Below, in pieces: positions 25,156 through 33,970 of a stretch of 64,000 nt of DNA. The stretch is from NCBI GenBank assembly GCA_900550865.1, contig URTM01000011.1, forward strand, positions 1 to 64,000. The letters are read 5' to 3'. The notes under the pieces are model-generated. The model had not been told where the DNA came from and searched no databases. It was given only the letters and a program-made list of their open reading frames with translations. The DNA is from an uncultured Dorea sp. Its GTDB lineage: Bacteria > Bacillota > Clostridia > Lachnospirales > Lachnospiraceae. Position 1 is the stretch's first letter; the number at the start of each line of letters is the position of its first letter. The translations under genes were made by a program, and so were the position numbers.

Positions 25156-25254
25156 GTGCTCAGATATGCAAGAAAAGCTGATTGTGTAAGATTTTGTGAA
25201 GAAATGACTGGCAGCAGAATGCCTATCAGATGTACGAAAATAACATATCAAAAA

Positions 25255-25269
25255 TGATAATAATTATCA
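25255..25269. promoter_or_regulatory. Fur box (7-1-7 inverted repeat)
   Basis: TGATAATAATTATCA is a perfect 15-bp palindrome identical in form to the Bacillus-type 7-1-7 Fur consensus. It lies upstream of a candidate promoter, TTGAAG (25285-25290) and TACATT (25308-25313) with 17-bp spacing, and 132 bp before apbE. Iron-replete Fur should repress the apbE operon. The rest of 25156-25400 has a possible degenerate, inverted copy of the dispersed repeat at about 25203-25234 and nothing else I can name. Confidence 0.8.
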
Positions 25270-25400
25270 AAAATAAAAAAATAATTGAAGCATTTCATGC
25301 ATTATGATACATTTATTGAGTTAGAAAATACGAACAAAAATTAGCGAATAAAACTATATGTTAGATATGTATAACCATAGATAATACAGAGGATGAGAGA

Positions 25401-26498
25401 ATGAAGAAGAGGATTGTTATAGCTATATTATGTGCAGCAATATCGGCAGGGACAGTTGGATGTGGAAAAGACACCGCATCAACTGGAACAACACAGACAG
25501 AAGAAACAAAAAAAGACAGCACGGAAAATAAAACGGCAAAAACGACGCAGTCAGATGAAGAAAAACAGAGCCGGGATATATTTGCTATGGATACCTATAT
25601 GACGGTAACGGCATATGGCGAACATGCTTCGGATGCAGTAGATCAGGCTGAGACGGAGATCAAACGTCTGGATGAACTTCTGTCAACGGGAAAGGAAACG
25701 AGTGAAGTTTATCAGCTGAATCAGAACGGAGAGGCAGTTGTATCGGATGATACGGCGTATCTGTTCGAACGCTCGGAAAAGCTGTATAAACAGACAAAGG
25801 GCGTATTTGACCTATCGATTTATCCGGTTATGGATGCATGGGGATTCCCGACGGAAAACTATAAAGTGCCGTCAGAAGACGAACTACACACATTACTTGA
25901 AAATGTAGATGCATCGAAGATCCAGTACGATAAGAGGACGAAAAAAATCATGCTTCCGGAGAATGTGAAGATTGATTTCGGAGGTATTGCGAAGGGATAT
26001 ACCTCATCCAGGATCATGGACATTTATAAAGAGTGTGGTGTGACAAGCGGTCTGGTAAGCCTTGGGGGAAATGTACAGCTTCTGGGATCCAAGCCGGATG
26101 GCAGTGACTGGAAAGTGGCAGTAGAAAGTCCCGAGGAAGACGGGACATACCTTGGAATCTTGCAGGCAAAGGATAAAGCGGTCATCACATCCGGCGGATA
26201 CGAAAGATATTTTGAAGAAAACGGGGAAAAATACCACCACATCATTGATCCGTCTACGGGATATCCTGCAGAGAATGGCCTGACATCTGTGACAATTGTA
26301 AGTGCAGACGGAACGCTGGCAGACGGTCTGTCGACTTCGTTGTTCATTATGGGAAAAGAAAAGGCGGAAAAATACTGGAAAAAATACAGTGATAAATTTG
26401 ATGTAATCCTGCTTACGGATGATAACGAATTATATGTTTCGGAAGGGATTGCGGATGATTTCAGCTCTGACTATGAAGTGAATGTGATAAAAAAATAG
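25401..26498 (+). CDS. apbE: FAD:protein FMN transferase ApbE, lipoprotein
   Basis: 365 residues. ApbE attaches FMN covalently to threonine in S-G-A-T-x-S motifs of exported proteins. The N terminus MKKRIVIAILCAAISAGTVG followed by Cys is a lipoprotein signal, placing it outside the membrane. Family segments: FAMDTYMTVTAYG, IDFGGIAKGYT, VSLGGNVQ, ITSGGYERYF, HHIIDPSTGYPA and the metal-binding LADGLSTSLFIMG. It is the first gene behind the Fur box and only 10 bp before a protein with several FMN attachment motifs, its obvious substrate. Confidence 0.95.
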   Translation: MKKRIVIAILCAAISAGTVGCGKDTASTGTTQTEETKKDSTENKTAKTTQSDEEKQSRDIFAMDTYMTVTAYGEHASDAVDQAETEIKRLDELLSTGKETSEVYQLNQNGEAVVSDDTAYLFERSEKLYKQTKGVFDLSIYPVMDAWGFPTENYKVPSEDELHTLLENVDASKIQYDKRTKKIMLPENVKIDFGGIAKGYTSSRIMDIYKECGVTSGLVSLGGNVQLLGSKPDGSDWKVAVESPEEDGTYLGILQAKDKAVITSGGYERYFEENGEKYHHIIDPSTGYPAENGLTSVTIVSADGTLADGLSTSLFIMGKEKAEKYWKKYSDKFDVILLTDDNELYVSEGIADDFSSDYEVNVIKK

Positions 26499-26508
26499 AG
26501 GTGAAGAT

Positions 26509-28275
26509 ATGGACAAAGAAAAAGTGATAAAAAAGTTAAAACAGGGAGCGCCTCTTACATCGGCAGTCGTAGTTGCGGCCTGTATTGGAGTATCGCTGAG
26601 CGGATATCAGCCGCCGGTTTATGAGGCGCAGGCACAGACAACAAAAGAAACAAAGAAAGCAGACGCAGATTCGGACGCAGAAAAGACAACTGCAGCAAAA
26701 GGTTCATTTGATCTTGCAGATGGCATATACAAAGGAACCGGGACCGGATATGCAGGAGATATTACGGTTGCGGTTACAATAAAGGATAAACAGATCACAG
26801 CAATTGATATTCTCAGTTCATCGGACGATGCAGCATTTTTTAACCGTGCAAAAGCTGTGATCGACCGGATTATTGCAGGGCAGACACTGGATGTGGATGT
26901 TGTATCCGGAGCAACTTTCAGTTCTAACGGTATTATCAGCGCGGTGAAAAATGCGTTGACGGGAGAAAAAGACAGTGGCGAGACAGGAGCTTCGCAGTCA
27001 GAAAATTCTGCGACGGAAGGCAGTACGTTGTCGCTGGAGGATGTAGCAGATGCAGCATCATATAAAGATGGAACCTATTACGGAACGGGAACCGGATTCG
27101 GGGGCACCCTGAAAGTCAAAGTTGTGATCAGCGGAGGAAAGATCGTATCGATCGATATCATAGAGAACCATGATGACAGCAGTTATCTGAGCCGGGCGAC
27201 GGCACTGATCAATACGATCATTGCAACACAGAGCACGAATGTAGATGTAGTATCCGGAGCAACTTACAGCTCAAACGGAATCAAGAGTGCGGTACGAGAT
27301 GCGTTGCGTCAGGCAGCAGTAAGTGGAAGTACGGCAAGTACGGAGACATCTTCGGACAGCACTGATACAACAGAGGATGATAATACATCCGTACCGTCCG
27401 GAAATTTCCCGTATAAAGAAGGAATCTATTACGGAACTGCGGAAGGCTATAACGGAGACATTGAAGTAGCAGTAGTCCTTCAGGATAAATCGATCAAAGC
27501 AGTCCTTGTTACGAAAAATAATGATGATGAAAGATTCTTCAATCGTGCAATGGAGGTCGTGAAGAATGTAATGAAAAAGCAGAGCACAGATGTAGATGTC
27601 GTGTCCGGAGCAACATATAGTTCCAACGGGCTTTTGAATGCGATCAAGAATGCCCTGAAAGAAGCAGAAAAGGCAACCAACGGGCAGCAGACAGAACCGG
27701 AAGTGAAAGAAGCGGATACGACAGAACTTGAAAAAGTGCTGGAAGAAGCCGGAGCATTAAATGCAGATGATTACACGGAAGCAACAATTGTGATTCTTAA
27801 GACACGAATGAAGGACGCACAGAAATTAATTGATGCGGATAAAACGGAGATTACGCAGGAAGAAGTAGATCAGGCATTGGAGAATCTGAATCAGGCACTG
27901 GCGCTGTTAGAGAAAAAAGACGGCGGCTCTGATGAAGATAATAACATATATAAGAATGGAATCTATGAGGGACGCGCACTTTGTCTTCCAGATGAAGATG
28001 AAGACTTTGCAGCTTATAATCTGACACTGAAGATAACAGTAAGAAATGATAAGATTGTTGCAATCACCGATGTAAAGGGAGATGGAGCGTCTTCGAATGA
28101 CAGCTACATTACCAAAGCAGCCAATGGTACCTCCAAAATAAAAGGAGTGATCGCCCAGGTGCTTGAAAAAGGTTCAACGGAAGATATTGATGCAGTATCC
28201 AGAGCGACCTGCTCATCCAAAGCGATATTGGAAGCTTGTGATAATGCACTGGTTTCGGCGAAAAACAGTAAGTAG
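26509..28275 (+). CDS. Membrane-anchored protein with four FMN-binding domains
   Basis: 588 residues. One N-terminal membrane segment (about residues 16-33) anchors an extracytoplasmic chain. Four FMN-binding domains follow. The first three end in VDVVSGATFSSNG, VDVVSGATYSSNG and VDVVSGATYSSNG, with predicted flavinylated Thr136, Thr252 and Thr369, spaced 116-117 residues apart. A helical FIVAR-like repeat (about 403-470) separates the fourth domain, whose motif is IDAVSRATCSS (Thr567) with Arg replacing the usual Gly. The chain could form a flavin wire between the membrane 4Fe-4S protein encoded downstream and the surface. Electron transfer is inferred from the family and neighbours. Confidence 0.9.
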   Translation: MDKEKVIKKLKQGAPLTSAVVVAACIGVSLSGYQPPVYEAQAQTTKETKKADADSDAEKTTAAKGSFDLADGIYKGTGTGYAGDITVAVTIKDKQITAIDILSSSDDAAFFNRAKAVIDRIIAGQTLDVDVVSGATFSSNGIISAVKNALTGEKDSGETGASQSENSATEGSTLSLEDVADAASYKDGTYYGTGTGFGGTLKVKVVISGGKIVSIDIIENHDDSSYLSRATALINTIIATQSTNVDVVSGATYSSNGIKSAVRDALRQAAVSGSTASTETSSDSTDTTEDDNTSVPSGNFPYKEGIYYGTAEGYNGDIEVAVVLQDKSIKAVLVTKNNDDERFFNRAMEVVKNVMKKQSTDVDVVSGATYSSNGLLNAIKNALKEAEKATNGQQTEPEVKEADTTELEKVLEEAGALNADDYTEATIVILKTRMKDAQKLIDADKTEITQEEVDQALENLNQALALLEKKDGGSDEDNNIYKNGIYEGRALCLPDEDEDFAAYNLTLKITVRNDKIVAITDVKGDGASSNDSYITKAANGTSKIKGVIAQVLEKGSTEDIDAVSRATCSSKAILEACDNALVSAKNSK

Positions 28276-28299
28276 TCAGGAATAGAAGGAGAGAAAAGA

Positions 28300-28734
28300 A
28301 TGAGAGAATTCTGGATGCGCCTGGTAAGTGTCCTGGTAATCATCGGTATGATACTGGGATATAATTCGGTACTGGACGCCCGAGAAAAAGATGAAGAATT
28401 GGCAAGGTTAAATGCAAAGATAGAAAGCACAGATAACGCAGATGACCATAATGCGGGAGAAGGTTCCTATAAAGACGGAACCTATACCGGCGAAGCAGAT
28501 GGTTTTGGCGGAACGGTCGGAGTAGAGGTCACGGTGAAAAAGCATAAGATTACAGCCGTAAATGTGACTTCGGCAGAAGGCGAAGACGGATCGTACCTGT
28601 CCATGGCGGAAGATATCATTCCAAAGATAGTGGATGCGCAGAGTGCAGAAGTAGATACGATTAGCGGAGCAACGTTCAGCTCGACGGGAATCAAAAATGC
28701 AACAAAACAGGCATTGGAAAAGGCGGTAGAGTAA
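28300..28734 (+). CDS. Small membrane-anchored FMN-binding protein
   Basis: 144 residues. An N-terminal membrane helix (RLVSVLVIIGMILGYNS, residues 7-23) and a short charged linker lead to a single FMN-binding domain with VDTISGATFSSTG; Thr125 is the predicted FMN attachment site. It is similar to the RnfG/NqrC-type C-terminal motif but is much shorter. AGAAGGAGAG precedes the ATG. It lies directly before the membrane 4Fe-4S protein (1-bp gap), suggesting that the two proteins pass electrons to each other. Confidence 0.9.
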   Translation: MREFWMRLVSVLVIIGMILGYNSVLDAREKDEELARLNAKIESTDNADDHNAGEGSYKDGTYTGEADGFGGTVGVEVTVKKHKITAVNVTSAEGEDGSYLSMAEDIIPKIVDAQSAEVDTISGATFSSTGIKNATKQALEKAVE

Positions 28735-28735
28735 C

Positions 28736-29602
28736 GTGGAGAAGATAAAGAATATAAATGCAAAACAGATGAAAAAAATCCATATCTGGCTGCGGGCTTT
28801 GATCCAGCTGTTATACTTCCTGTTCATACCATCTGTCTATACAGCGGCATTTGCCGGAGTAAAATACATATTTACACAGATTGGTGCGGGTGAAGAGATT
28901 GCACTGACCTCGTTTGTCAGCGTGCTCGCGGTAGTTTGTATCTATACCATGGTATTCGGCAGATTCTTTTGTGGATTTGCCTGTGCGTTCGGAACACTTG
29001 GAGATGCAGTACATGCATTTTATGTATGGGTCTGCAAAAAGTGTAAGAAAAAGCCGGTACAGATACCGGATGGGATTGCAGATAAACTTGTATATTTAAA
29101 ATATGTGATCCTGGCAGTAATCGTCTTTATGTGTTATGGGGGCATATACAGTAAAGCACAGGGAACGAGCCCATGGGATGTATTTTCTATGATACATGCC
29201 GGTAATTTCAGACTGGGCGGATATGTGACTGGACTGGTTATATTACTGCTTCTGATCGTTGGAATGTGTCTGGAAGAAAGATTTTTCTGCAGAAACTTCT
29301 GCCCGATGGGAGCGGTATTTTCCCTGATTCCGGTGCTGCCACTTTTTTCTTTACACCGGGACAGAGAAGCGTGCATTCCAAAATGCAGCGCCTGTACCAG
29401 AAAATGTCCGGCTAATATCGGACTTCCGACGGACGTCTCCTGGAAAGTAGAAGGCGACTGTTTCCAGTGCCAGAAATGTATAGATACATGTCCGAAGAAG
29501 AATATTCACTGTGGTGTGAAAAAGATCAGAGGCAATGAAATCTGGTTTACAATCTTAAGAGCGTTGATATTACTTGGATTATGTATCTGGCTTGGAGTAT
29601 AA
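28736..29602 (+). CDS. NapH/NosR-like membrane 4Fe-4S protein
   Basis: 288 residues starting with GTG. About five membrane helices. Two membrane-adjacent Cx3C motifs, FFCGFACAFG (C79, C83) and FFCRNFCPMG (C185, C189), are typical of the NapH/NosR/YccM family. Two ferredoxin-type clusters follow: C213, C217, C220, C224 and C242, C245, C248, C252. Such proteins take electrons from quinol or cytosolic carriers and hand them across the membrane. The only redox partners nearby are the flavinylated proteins encoded in the same operon. A terminator-like hairpin follows at 29617. Confidence 0.9.
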   Translation: MEKIKNINAKQMKKIHIWLRALIQLLYFLFIPSVYTAAFAGVKYIFTQIGAGEEIALTSFVSVLAVVCIYTMVFGRFFCGFACAFGTLGDAVHAFYVWVCKKCKKKPVQIPDGIADKLVYLKYVILAVIVFMCYGGIYSKAQGTSPWDVFSMIHAGNFRLGGYVTGLVILLLLIVGMCLEERFFCRNFCPMGAVFSLIPVLPLFSLHRDREACIPKCSACTRKCPANIGLPTDVSWKVEGDCFQCQKCIDTCPKKNIHCGVKKIRGNEIWFTILRALILLGLCIWLGV

Positions 29603-29616
29603 AATAACATAACATG

Positions 29617-29661
29617 CAGACATGTGTGGAAAATGCACATGTCTGATTAGTAAAATTTTTT
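29617..29661 (+). terminator. Probable terminator of the apbE operon
   Basis: CAGACATGTG (29617-29626) pairs with CACATGTCTG (29636-29645). A run of Ts follows nine bases later, so read-through into the next gene is possible. Confidence 0.6.
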
Positions 29662-29667
29662 TGATTA

Positions 29668-29689
29668 TAAGTTAGAAAAAACTAACTTA
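29668..29689. promoter_or_regulatory. Palindromic operator candidate before the surface-protein gene
   Basis: TAAGTTAG (29668-29675) and CTAACTTA (29682-29689) are perfect arms around six As. The half-site resembles DtxR-type iron boxes, but the spacing is wrong for DtxR. It lies 30 bp before the ATG, where a repressor would block initiation. Confidence 0.5.
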
Positions 29690-29719
29690 ATAATAAATAT
29701 TTTCATTAAGGAGGCTTTT

Positions 29720-32700
29720 ATGAAAAAGAAAGAAATGAAGACAAAAGTAATGGCAGTTGCGATGTCGGCGACCATGGCAGCCAGCATTTGTCCGGCGGTA
29801 CCGGCGATGGCGGTAACGAAGGATCAGGTAGCAAAAGATGGAACATATACGAAGACTACACATGTTGCCAGAACACAAGAAGATGATGAAGATGAAAACG
29901 AATGGAATGAGTATGACGTTCAGGTGGCATTAACAGTAAAAGATGGTAAATTTTCAGATATTACTGTAACTCCTGAAAATGGATACGAAACAGAAAACAA
30001 AATATATTTTGACAAAGCATTTTCCGGTAAGAAAGGAATAAAGATAAAATTAGTCGGACAGTCTGCAACAGAAAGTGTAATTAGCAGCTGGGATGTAGTA
30101 TCGGGTGCAACAAGAACATCGAATGCTGTAAAAGAAGCAGCGTTAGCAGCAATCCAGTCAGCACCGGAAGCAGGGACTGCAGTGACAGTTGATACGACAG
30201 CACTTGAACAGTCAATCAAACAGGCAGAAGCTTTAAATGAAAGCGATTATACCGCAGAATCATGGAGCGCATTAAAAACAAAACTTACTGCTGCAAAGAC
30301 GGCTGCTTCTGAAAAGAAATCCCAGGATGCGGTTGATACAGCAAAGAAAGAACTGGATGCTGCAATCAGCAATTTAAAACCAGCTGCCAAAGAAGCAAAA
30401 TATCTTGTTATGAACGTTCCATATAATCAGTTCTATAAGGCTTATAATCTGACGGATAAAGCCGTATGGGAAGTAGAAGATGGTGTGGATGCCGTATCTA
30501 CAGCAACTACAAAAAAATTTAAAGGAACAACAGGACTTGCAAAAGGTACTTACAACAATGGTAAATACATCATGGGTGTAACAATTCCTGTAGAAGTAAG
30601 TGCAGAAGATTATGCAAAATTAAAGACAAATCTGACTGAAAATGATGATTACTATTTTACAACATTAGATAAAGCACCGGAAGCATACAGCAAATTAACG
30701 GTAAAAGAAGACGGAACATATAGCTTCTCAAAAATGTCTGATGCAACGGTAACAAACAACTATCTTTCCGTTCCGGCAGAGAAATTGAAATTAAACGGAG
30801 GATATGGAGACTACCAGATTACAATTGACGGACTGGGAACAAAAACCGGATTAAAAGTTGGAGAAAATGAAACCAAAGAATACACTCTTTATGGAGCAAT
30901 CCTGAACACAACTTTTGGAAAGAGTTATGGAATGACGAGTCTGGAGAATCTCTGGGTTGGAACAAAGACATCGAATGTAGAAATTGCATGGTCAATCAAA
31001 GAAGGCCAGGGCTTAAAGAGAGGTCATGGAGCAGGAGATGCATTCTATCAGTTCGCTGATATGAATGGTGCTACATTAAGCAGTGTTACATTAATTACAG
31101 ATCTTGGTGTGATTGATGTTCCGTGTAATGTAACATTAGATAAATATTATGACGGAGACCTCAGTGGATTAAAATATTCTCTGAAGAATGATTCAGATGA
31201 ACTTGAAATCAGTGGAATCCCATCAGATCTGAAAGATGTAACGGTAAGTGTATCCGGTGGTCTGGCAGATAAGGCAAGTGTGAAGAATGGAAAAGTTGCT
31301 TTAAAAGAGGCACCAACAGCCGGCACGCAGTATACAATTACAATCAGCAGCAGTAATTATCCAGATATCACAAGAAAGACATCTACACCAATTACAGATA
31401 AGCAGAAAGATGCATTACAGCAGCTGATTGAAAAAGCAGAAAAGACAACAGGTTATTCCGAAAATGCTGATCTGAAAGAGCACGTAAAAGAGGCTCAGGA
31501 CATGATTGCAAATAAGGAAGCGTTATCTGCAGATGCAGCAGAACTGATCAGTGAATTAGAAGAGAAAATTAAGGCTACATATCCAACAGCAGATGTAACT
31601 GCAACATTAAAGGGAACGGAACTGGAAGTTGCTTTGAATGGAGTAGAATTAAAAGATCTGGAGAATCCAGCATATAAACTGACTTACAGAAATGGACGTA
31701 AAGAATCAGAACTGACAAGCGGAGATTTGAAAGATTTAAAAGTTACTTTGGATAAAGAACCAACAGTAGGTACAAACTACACATTGACAATTACAAGCGA
31801 TAATTATCAGGATATTAAAACAAGTGTAGTTGCAGAAGCGGCAGTGACAGACGAGTATTCATACGTATATGTAGGAATGACATGGTCGGAATACTGGGCA
31901 AATGAAGGTGTATACCAGGCAGGAAACACAGAGTCATCAAGTGAACAGGATTCACACGAAGAGTATGACAAGGGGGGATTTGATGTAGTAACAAGAGCAA
32001 CAGCAAACCACGGATTACACAGAGGAAGCTTCCAGTGTATCGCAACAATCTATGATACAGAAGGAAATACATATAAAGTTGCAAGCTGGAATTCATCATC
32101 AGAGCTTGTGTTAACAGATGGAAGTACAGTAGCATTTGACTCCAAAAATAAACTGGTGAATGGAAAAGCACTTGACCATTACAAAGTAACAGGTCTGAAA
32201 TATGTTCCGGTGAAAGTTAAGACAGCTGATCTGCCGTCATTAAAAGAGAACTATACAGTTGTAGAAAATGGAGGAACACTTTCAGGAGGATATGAAGAAA
32301 AAGAACTGAAAGCATATACAGAGACAGCAAACGTAACAGCTGATACATACGGACTGAAAGAAGCAGTAAAATCAGGAGATGGATTCACATTCACAGAGAG
32401 AAAGAATGAGGGAACAGAATCCGGAATCAAAGACCAGGCATTAAAGACAGCAACAGGAGTAGAACCTACAGTAAAAGATGCAAGTGGATCATACGGAGAA
32501 TTCCTGAGAGTAGACATTAACGGAAACTATGGTGACCTTGGATCAAATATGCAGGCAGTGACATGGACATACTATGGAAATGACAGTACATACAGCACAC
32601 CATTGCAGACATATGGAACAAAATTTGCAGCAGATAACTGGATGCACAAATCAATGGGAATCCAGCTTGGACTGACAGAATCCATCAGATGCCAGCTGCC

Positions 32701-33694
32701 ACAGGGAACAGACGGAACAGGATACTGGAGACTGACAGTACGAGCACTTGGATATGAAGATTATACATATGACTTCCAGGCAACAGCAGAGAACATCGTA
32801 GCCAAAAAGAAACCGGCAACAGCAGAAGAGATCGCAGCACTGCAGGCAAAAGTAACAGAAGCAGAAGGACTGAACGAATCAGATTACACAGTCGACAGTT
32901 GGAAGAATCTGCAGACAGAGTTACAGGAATCCAAAAATCTGCTTGCAAAAGAAAATCCGACAGGAGCAGAAGTAACAGAGCAGACAACACACCTGACAGA
33001 CGCACTCAACAATCTGGTAAAAGCAGAACAGCCAACACCAGAAGTTGACACAACAAAGATTGCTGAGACAGTTGAGAAAGCCGAAGGCTTAAAAGAATCT
33101 GACTACACAGCAGAGAGCTGGGCAGCATTCCAGTCAGCACTTGCCAATGCAAAAGCTGTTATGGAAGCAAAAGAAAGCCAGGAAGCAGTCGATGCAGCAA
33201 TGCAGTCTCTGAATGAGGCAATGAATGCACTTGTGAAGACAGGTACAGAAGATCCGGTCAAGAAAGTTACAACAGATGCACTGGAAAAAGCAATCACAAC
33301 AGCAGGTACATTAAAAGAAGCAGACTACACAGCAGACAGCTGGAAAGCACTTCAGACAGCACTTGCAAGCGCAAAGACAGCACTGGAAGAAAAGAAAGAC
33401 CAGAGCACAGTTGATGCAGCAACAGATGCACTGAACAAAGCAATCAGCGCACTTGTGAAGAAAGATGCAGGAAGCCAGACAACAACTGGAACAAACAATA
33501 CAACAGGATCAAACACTTCATCAGGAAAATCTGGAAGCACAGGATCTACATCTTCTTCAAAGAGCAGCAAAGCAGCCAAGACAGGCGATCCATCAAGCAT
33601 GTTCGCATGGTTAGGACTTGCAGTAACTTCTCTCGGAGCTGGAATCGGTGGATTCAAACTTAAGAGAAAGAAAAAAGACGAAGAAGAAATGTAA
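29720..33694 (+). CDS. Sortase-type surface protein: FMN-binding, FIVAR and two Tp47-like domains
   Basis: 1324 residues. Signal peptide to about residue 31 (ICPAVPAMA). Residues 32-155 form an FMN-binding-like domain with WDVVSGATRTSNAV, predicted flavinylated at Thr131. A FIVAR helical repeat follows (157-222), then a domain starting VMNVPYNQFYKAY (227-480) that resembles the Treponema Tp47 penicillin-binding C domain family. Next are a beta-type spacer, a helical repeat (558-630), and a second related domain starting YVYVGMTWSEYW (712-1024). Three FIVAR repeats (1034-1250) and a Ser/Thr-rich stalk precede the C-terminal AAKTGDPSSM, membrane helix and KRKKK tail, a non-LPXTG sortase-like signal. 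Its place after the apbE operon suggests a surface redox or ligand-binding role. Confidence 0.82.
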   Translation: MKKKEMKTKVMAVAMSATMAASICPAVPAMAVTKDQVAKDGTYTKTTHVARTQEDDEDENEWNEYDVQVALTVKDGKFSDITVTPENGYETENKIYFDKAFSGKKGIKIKLVGQSATESVISSWDVVSGATRTSNAVKEAALAAIQSAPEAGTAVTVDTTALEQSIKQAEALNESDYTAESWSALKTKLTAAKTAASEKKSQDAVDTAKKELDAAISNLKPAAKEAKYLVMNVPYNQFYKAYNLTDKAVWEVEDGVDAVSTATTKKFKGTTGLAKGTYNNGKYIMGVTIPVEVSAEDYAKLKTNLTENDDYYFTTLDKAPEAYSKLTVKEDGTYSFSKMSDATVTNNYLSVPAEKLKLNGGYGDYQITIDGLGTKTGLKVGENETKEYTLYGAILNTTFGKSYGMTSLENLWVGTKTSNVEIAWSIKEGQGLKRGHGAGDAFYQFADMNGATLSSVTLITDLGVIDVPCNVTLDKYYDGDLSGLKYSLKNDSDELEISGIPSDLKDVTVSVSGGLADKASVKNGKVALKEAPTAGTQYTITISSSNYPDITRKTSTPITDKQKDALQQLIEKAEKTTGYSENADLKEHVKEAQDMIANKEALSADAAELISELEEKIKATYPTADVTATLKGTELEVALNGVELKDLENPAYKLTYRNGRKESELTSGDLKDLKVTLDKEPTVGTNYTLTITSDNYQDIKTSVVAEAAVTDEYSYVYVGMTWSEYWANEGVYQAGNTESSSEQDSHEEYDKGGFDVVTRATANHGLHRGSFQCIATIYDTEGNTYKVASWNSSSELVLTDGSTVAFDSKNKLVNGKALDHYKVTGLKYVPVKVKTADLPSLKENYTVVENGGTLSGGYEEKELKAYTETANVTADTYGLKEAVKSGDGFTFTERKNEGTESGIKDQALKTATGVEPTVKDASGSYGEFLRVDINGNYGDLGSNMQAVTWTYYGNDSTYSTPLQTYGTKFAADNWMHKSMGIQLGLTESIRCQLPQGTDGTGYWRLTVRALGYEDYTYDFQATAENIVAKKKPATAEEIAALQAKVTEAEGLNESDYTVDSWKNLQTELQESKNLLAKENPTGAEVTEQTTHLTDALNNLVKAEQPTPEVDTTKIAETVEKAEGLKESDYTAESWAAFQSALANAKAVMEAKESQEAVDAAMQSLNEAMNALVKTGTEDPVKKVTTDALEKAITTAGTLKEADYTADSWKALQTALASAKTALEEKKDQSTVDAATDALNKAISALVKKDAGSQTTTGTNNTTGSNTSSGKSGSTGSTSSSKSSKAAKTGDPSSMFAWLGLAVTSLGAGIGGFKLKRKKKDEEEM

Positions 33695-33741
33695 TCATTT
33701 CTCATACTAAGCACTTTACTTAGTAAAATAAAAATGCCATA

Positions 33742-33866
33742 CATTCTCTGAAACGAAGAAAATCGTTTCAGAGAATGTGAAAACATAAAAAAGAGCATTT
33801 ACAGTATAAAGACATATTCGGAACTTTTAAAAGTGAAGAAGCGTTTTGTAGTGTGAATGCTCTTTT
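33742..33866 (+). terminator. Two hairpins after the surface-protein gene
   Basis: A 15-bp perfect stem (33742-33756 with 33763-33777, key bases CATTCTCTGAAACGA) lacks a T tract. A second, long-range pair, AAAAAGAGCATT (33788-33799) with AATGCTCTTTT (33856-33866), ends in Ts. Together they probably separate this gene from the downstream regulator pair. The 276-bp gap holds no gene. Confidence 0.65.
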
Positions 33867-33907
33867 ATTATCTGTATTTTTTTCACAAAGTCTACATAGT
33901 TCTCTGC

Positions 33908-33913
33908 TATAAT
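33908..33913 (+). promoter_or_regulatory. Extended -10 promoter of the two-component system
   Basis: TGCTATAAT provides a consensus -10 with the TGn extension. No good -35 is present at 17 bp. It lies about 60 bp before the response regulator ATG. Confidence 0.5.
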
Positions 33914-33970
33914 AAATACAATCGAAGAAAAATATACCATGAACATATAATAAGAGGAGGGCAGGGTCTT

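Noticed and set aside
29668..29689. DtxR/IdeR iron box reading of the TAAGTTAG palindrome
   Set aside because: The DtxR consensus has its half-sites almost adjacent, whereas here six bases separate them.
33019..33470. Repetitive DNA at the end of the surface-protein gene, first considered as a CRISPR-like or tandem repeat array
   Set aside because: The repetition comes from three FIVAR protein repeats with diverged codons, not from identical DNA repeats with spacers.
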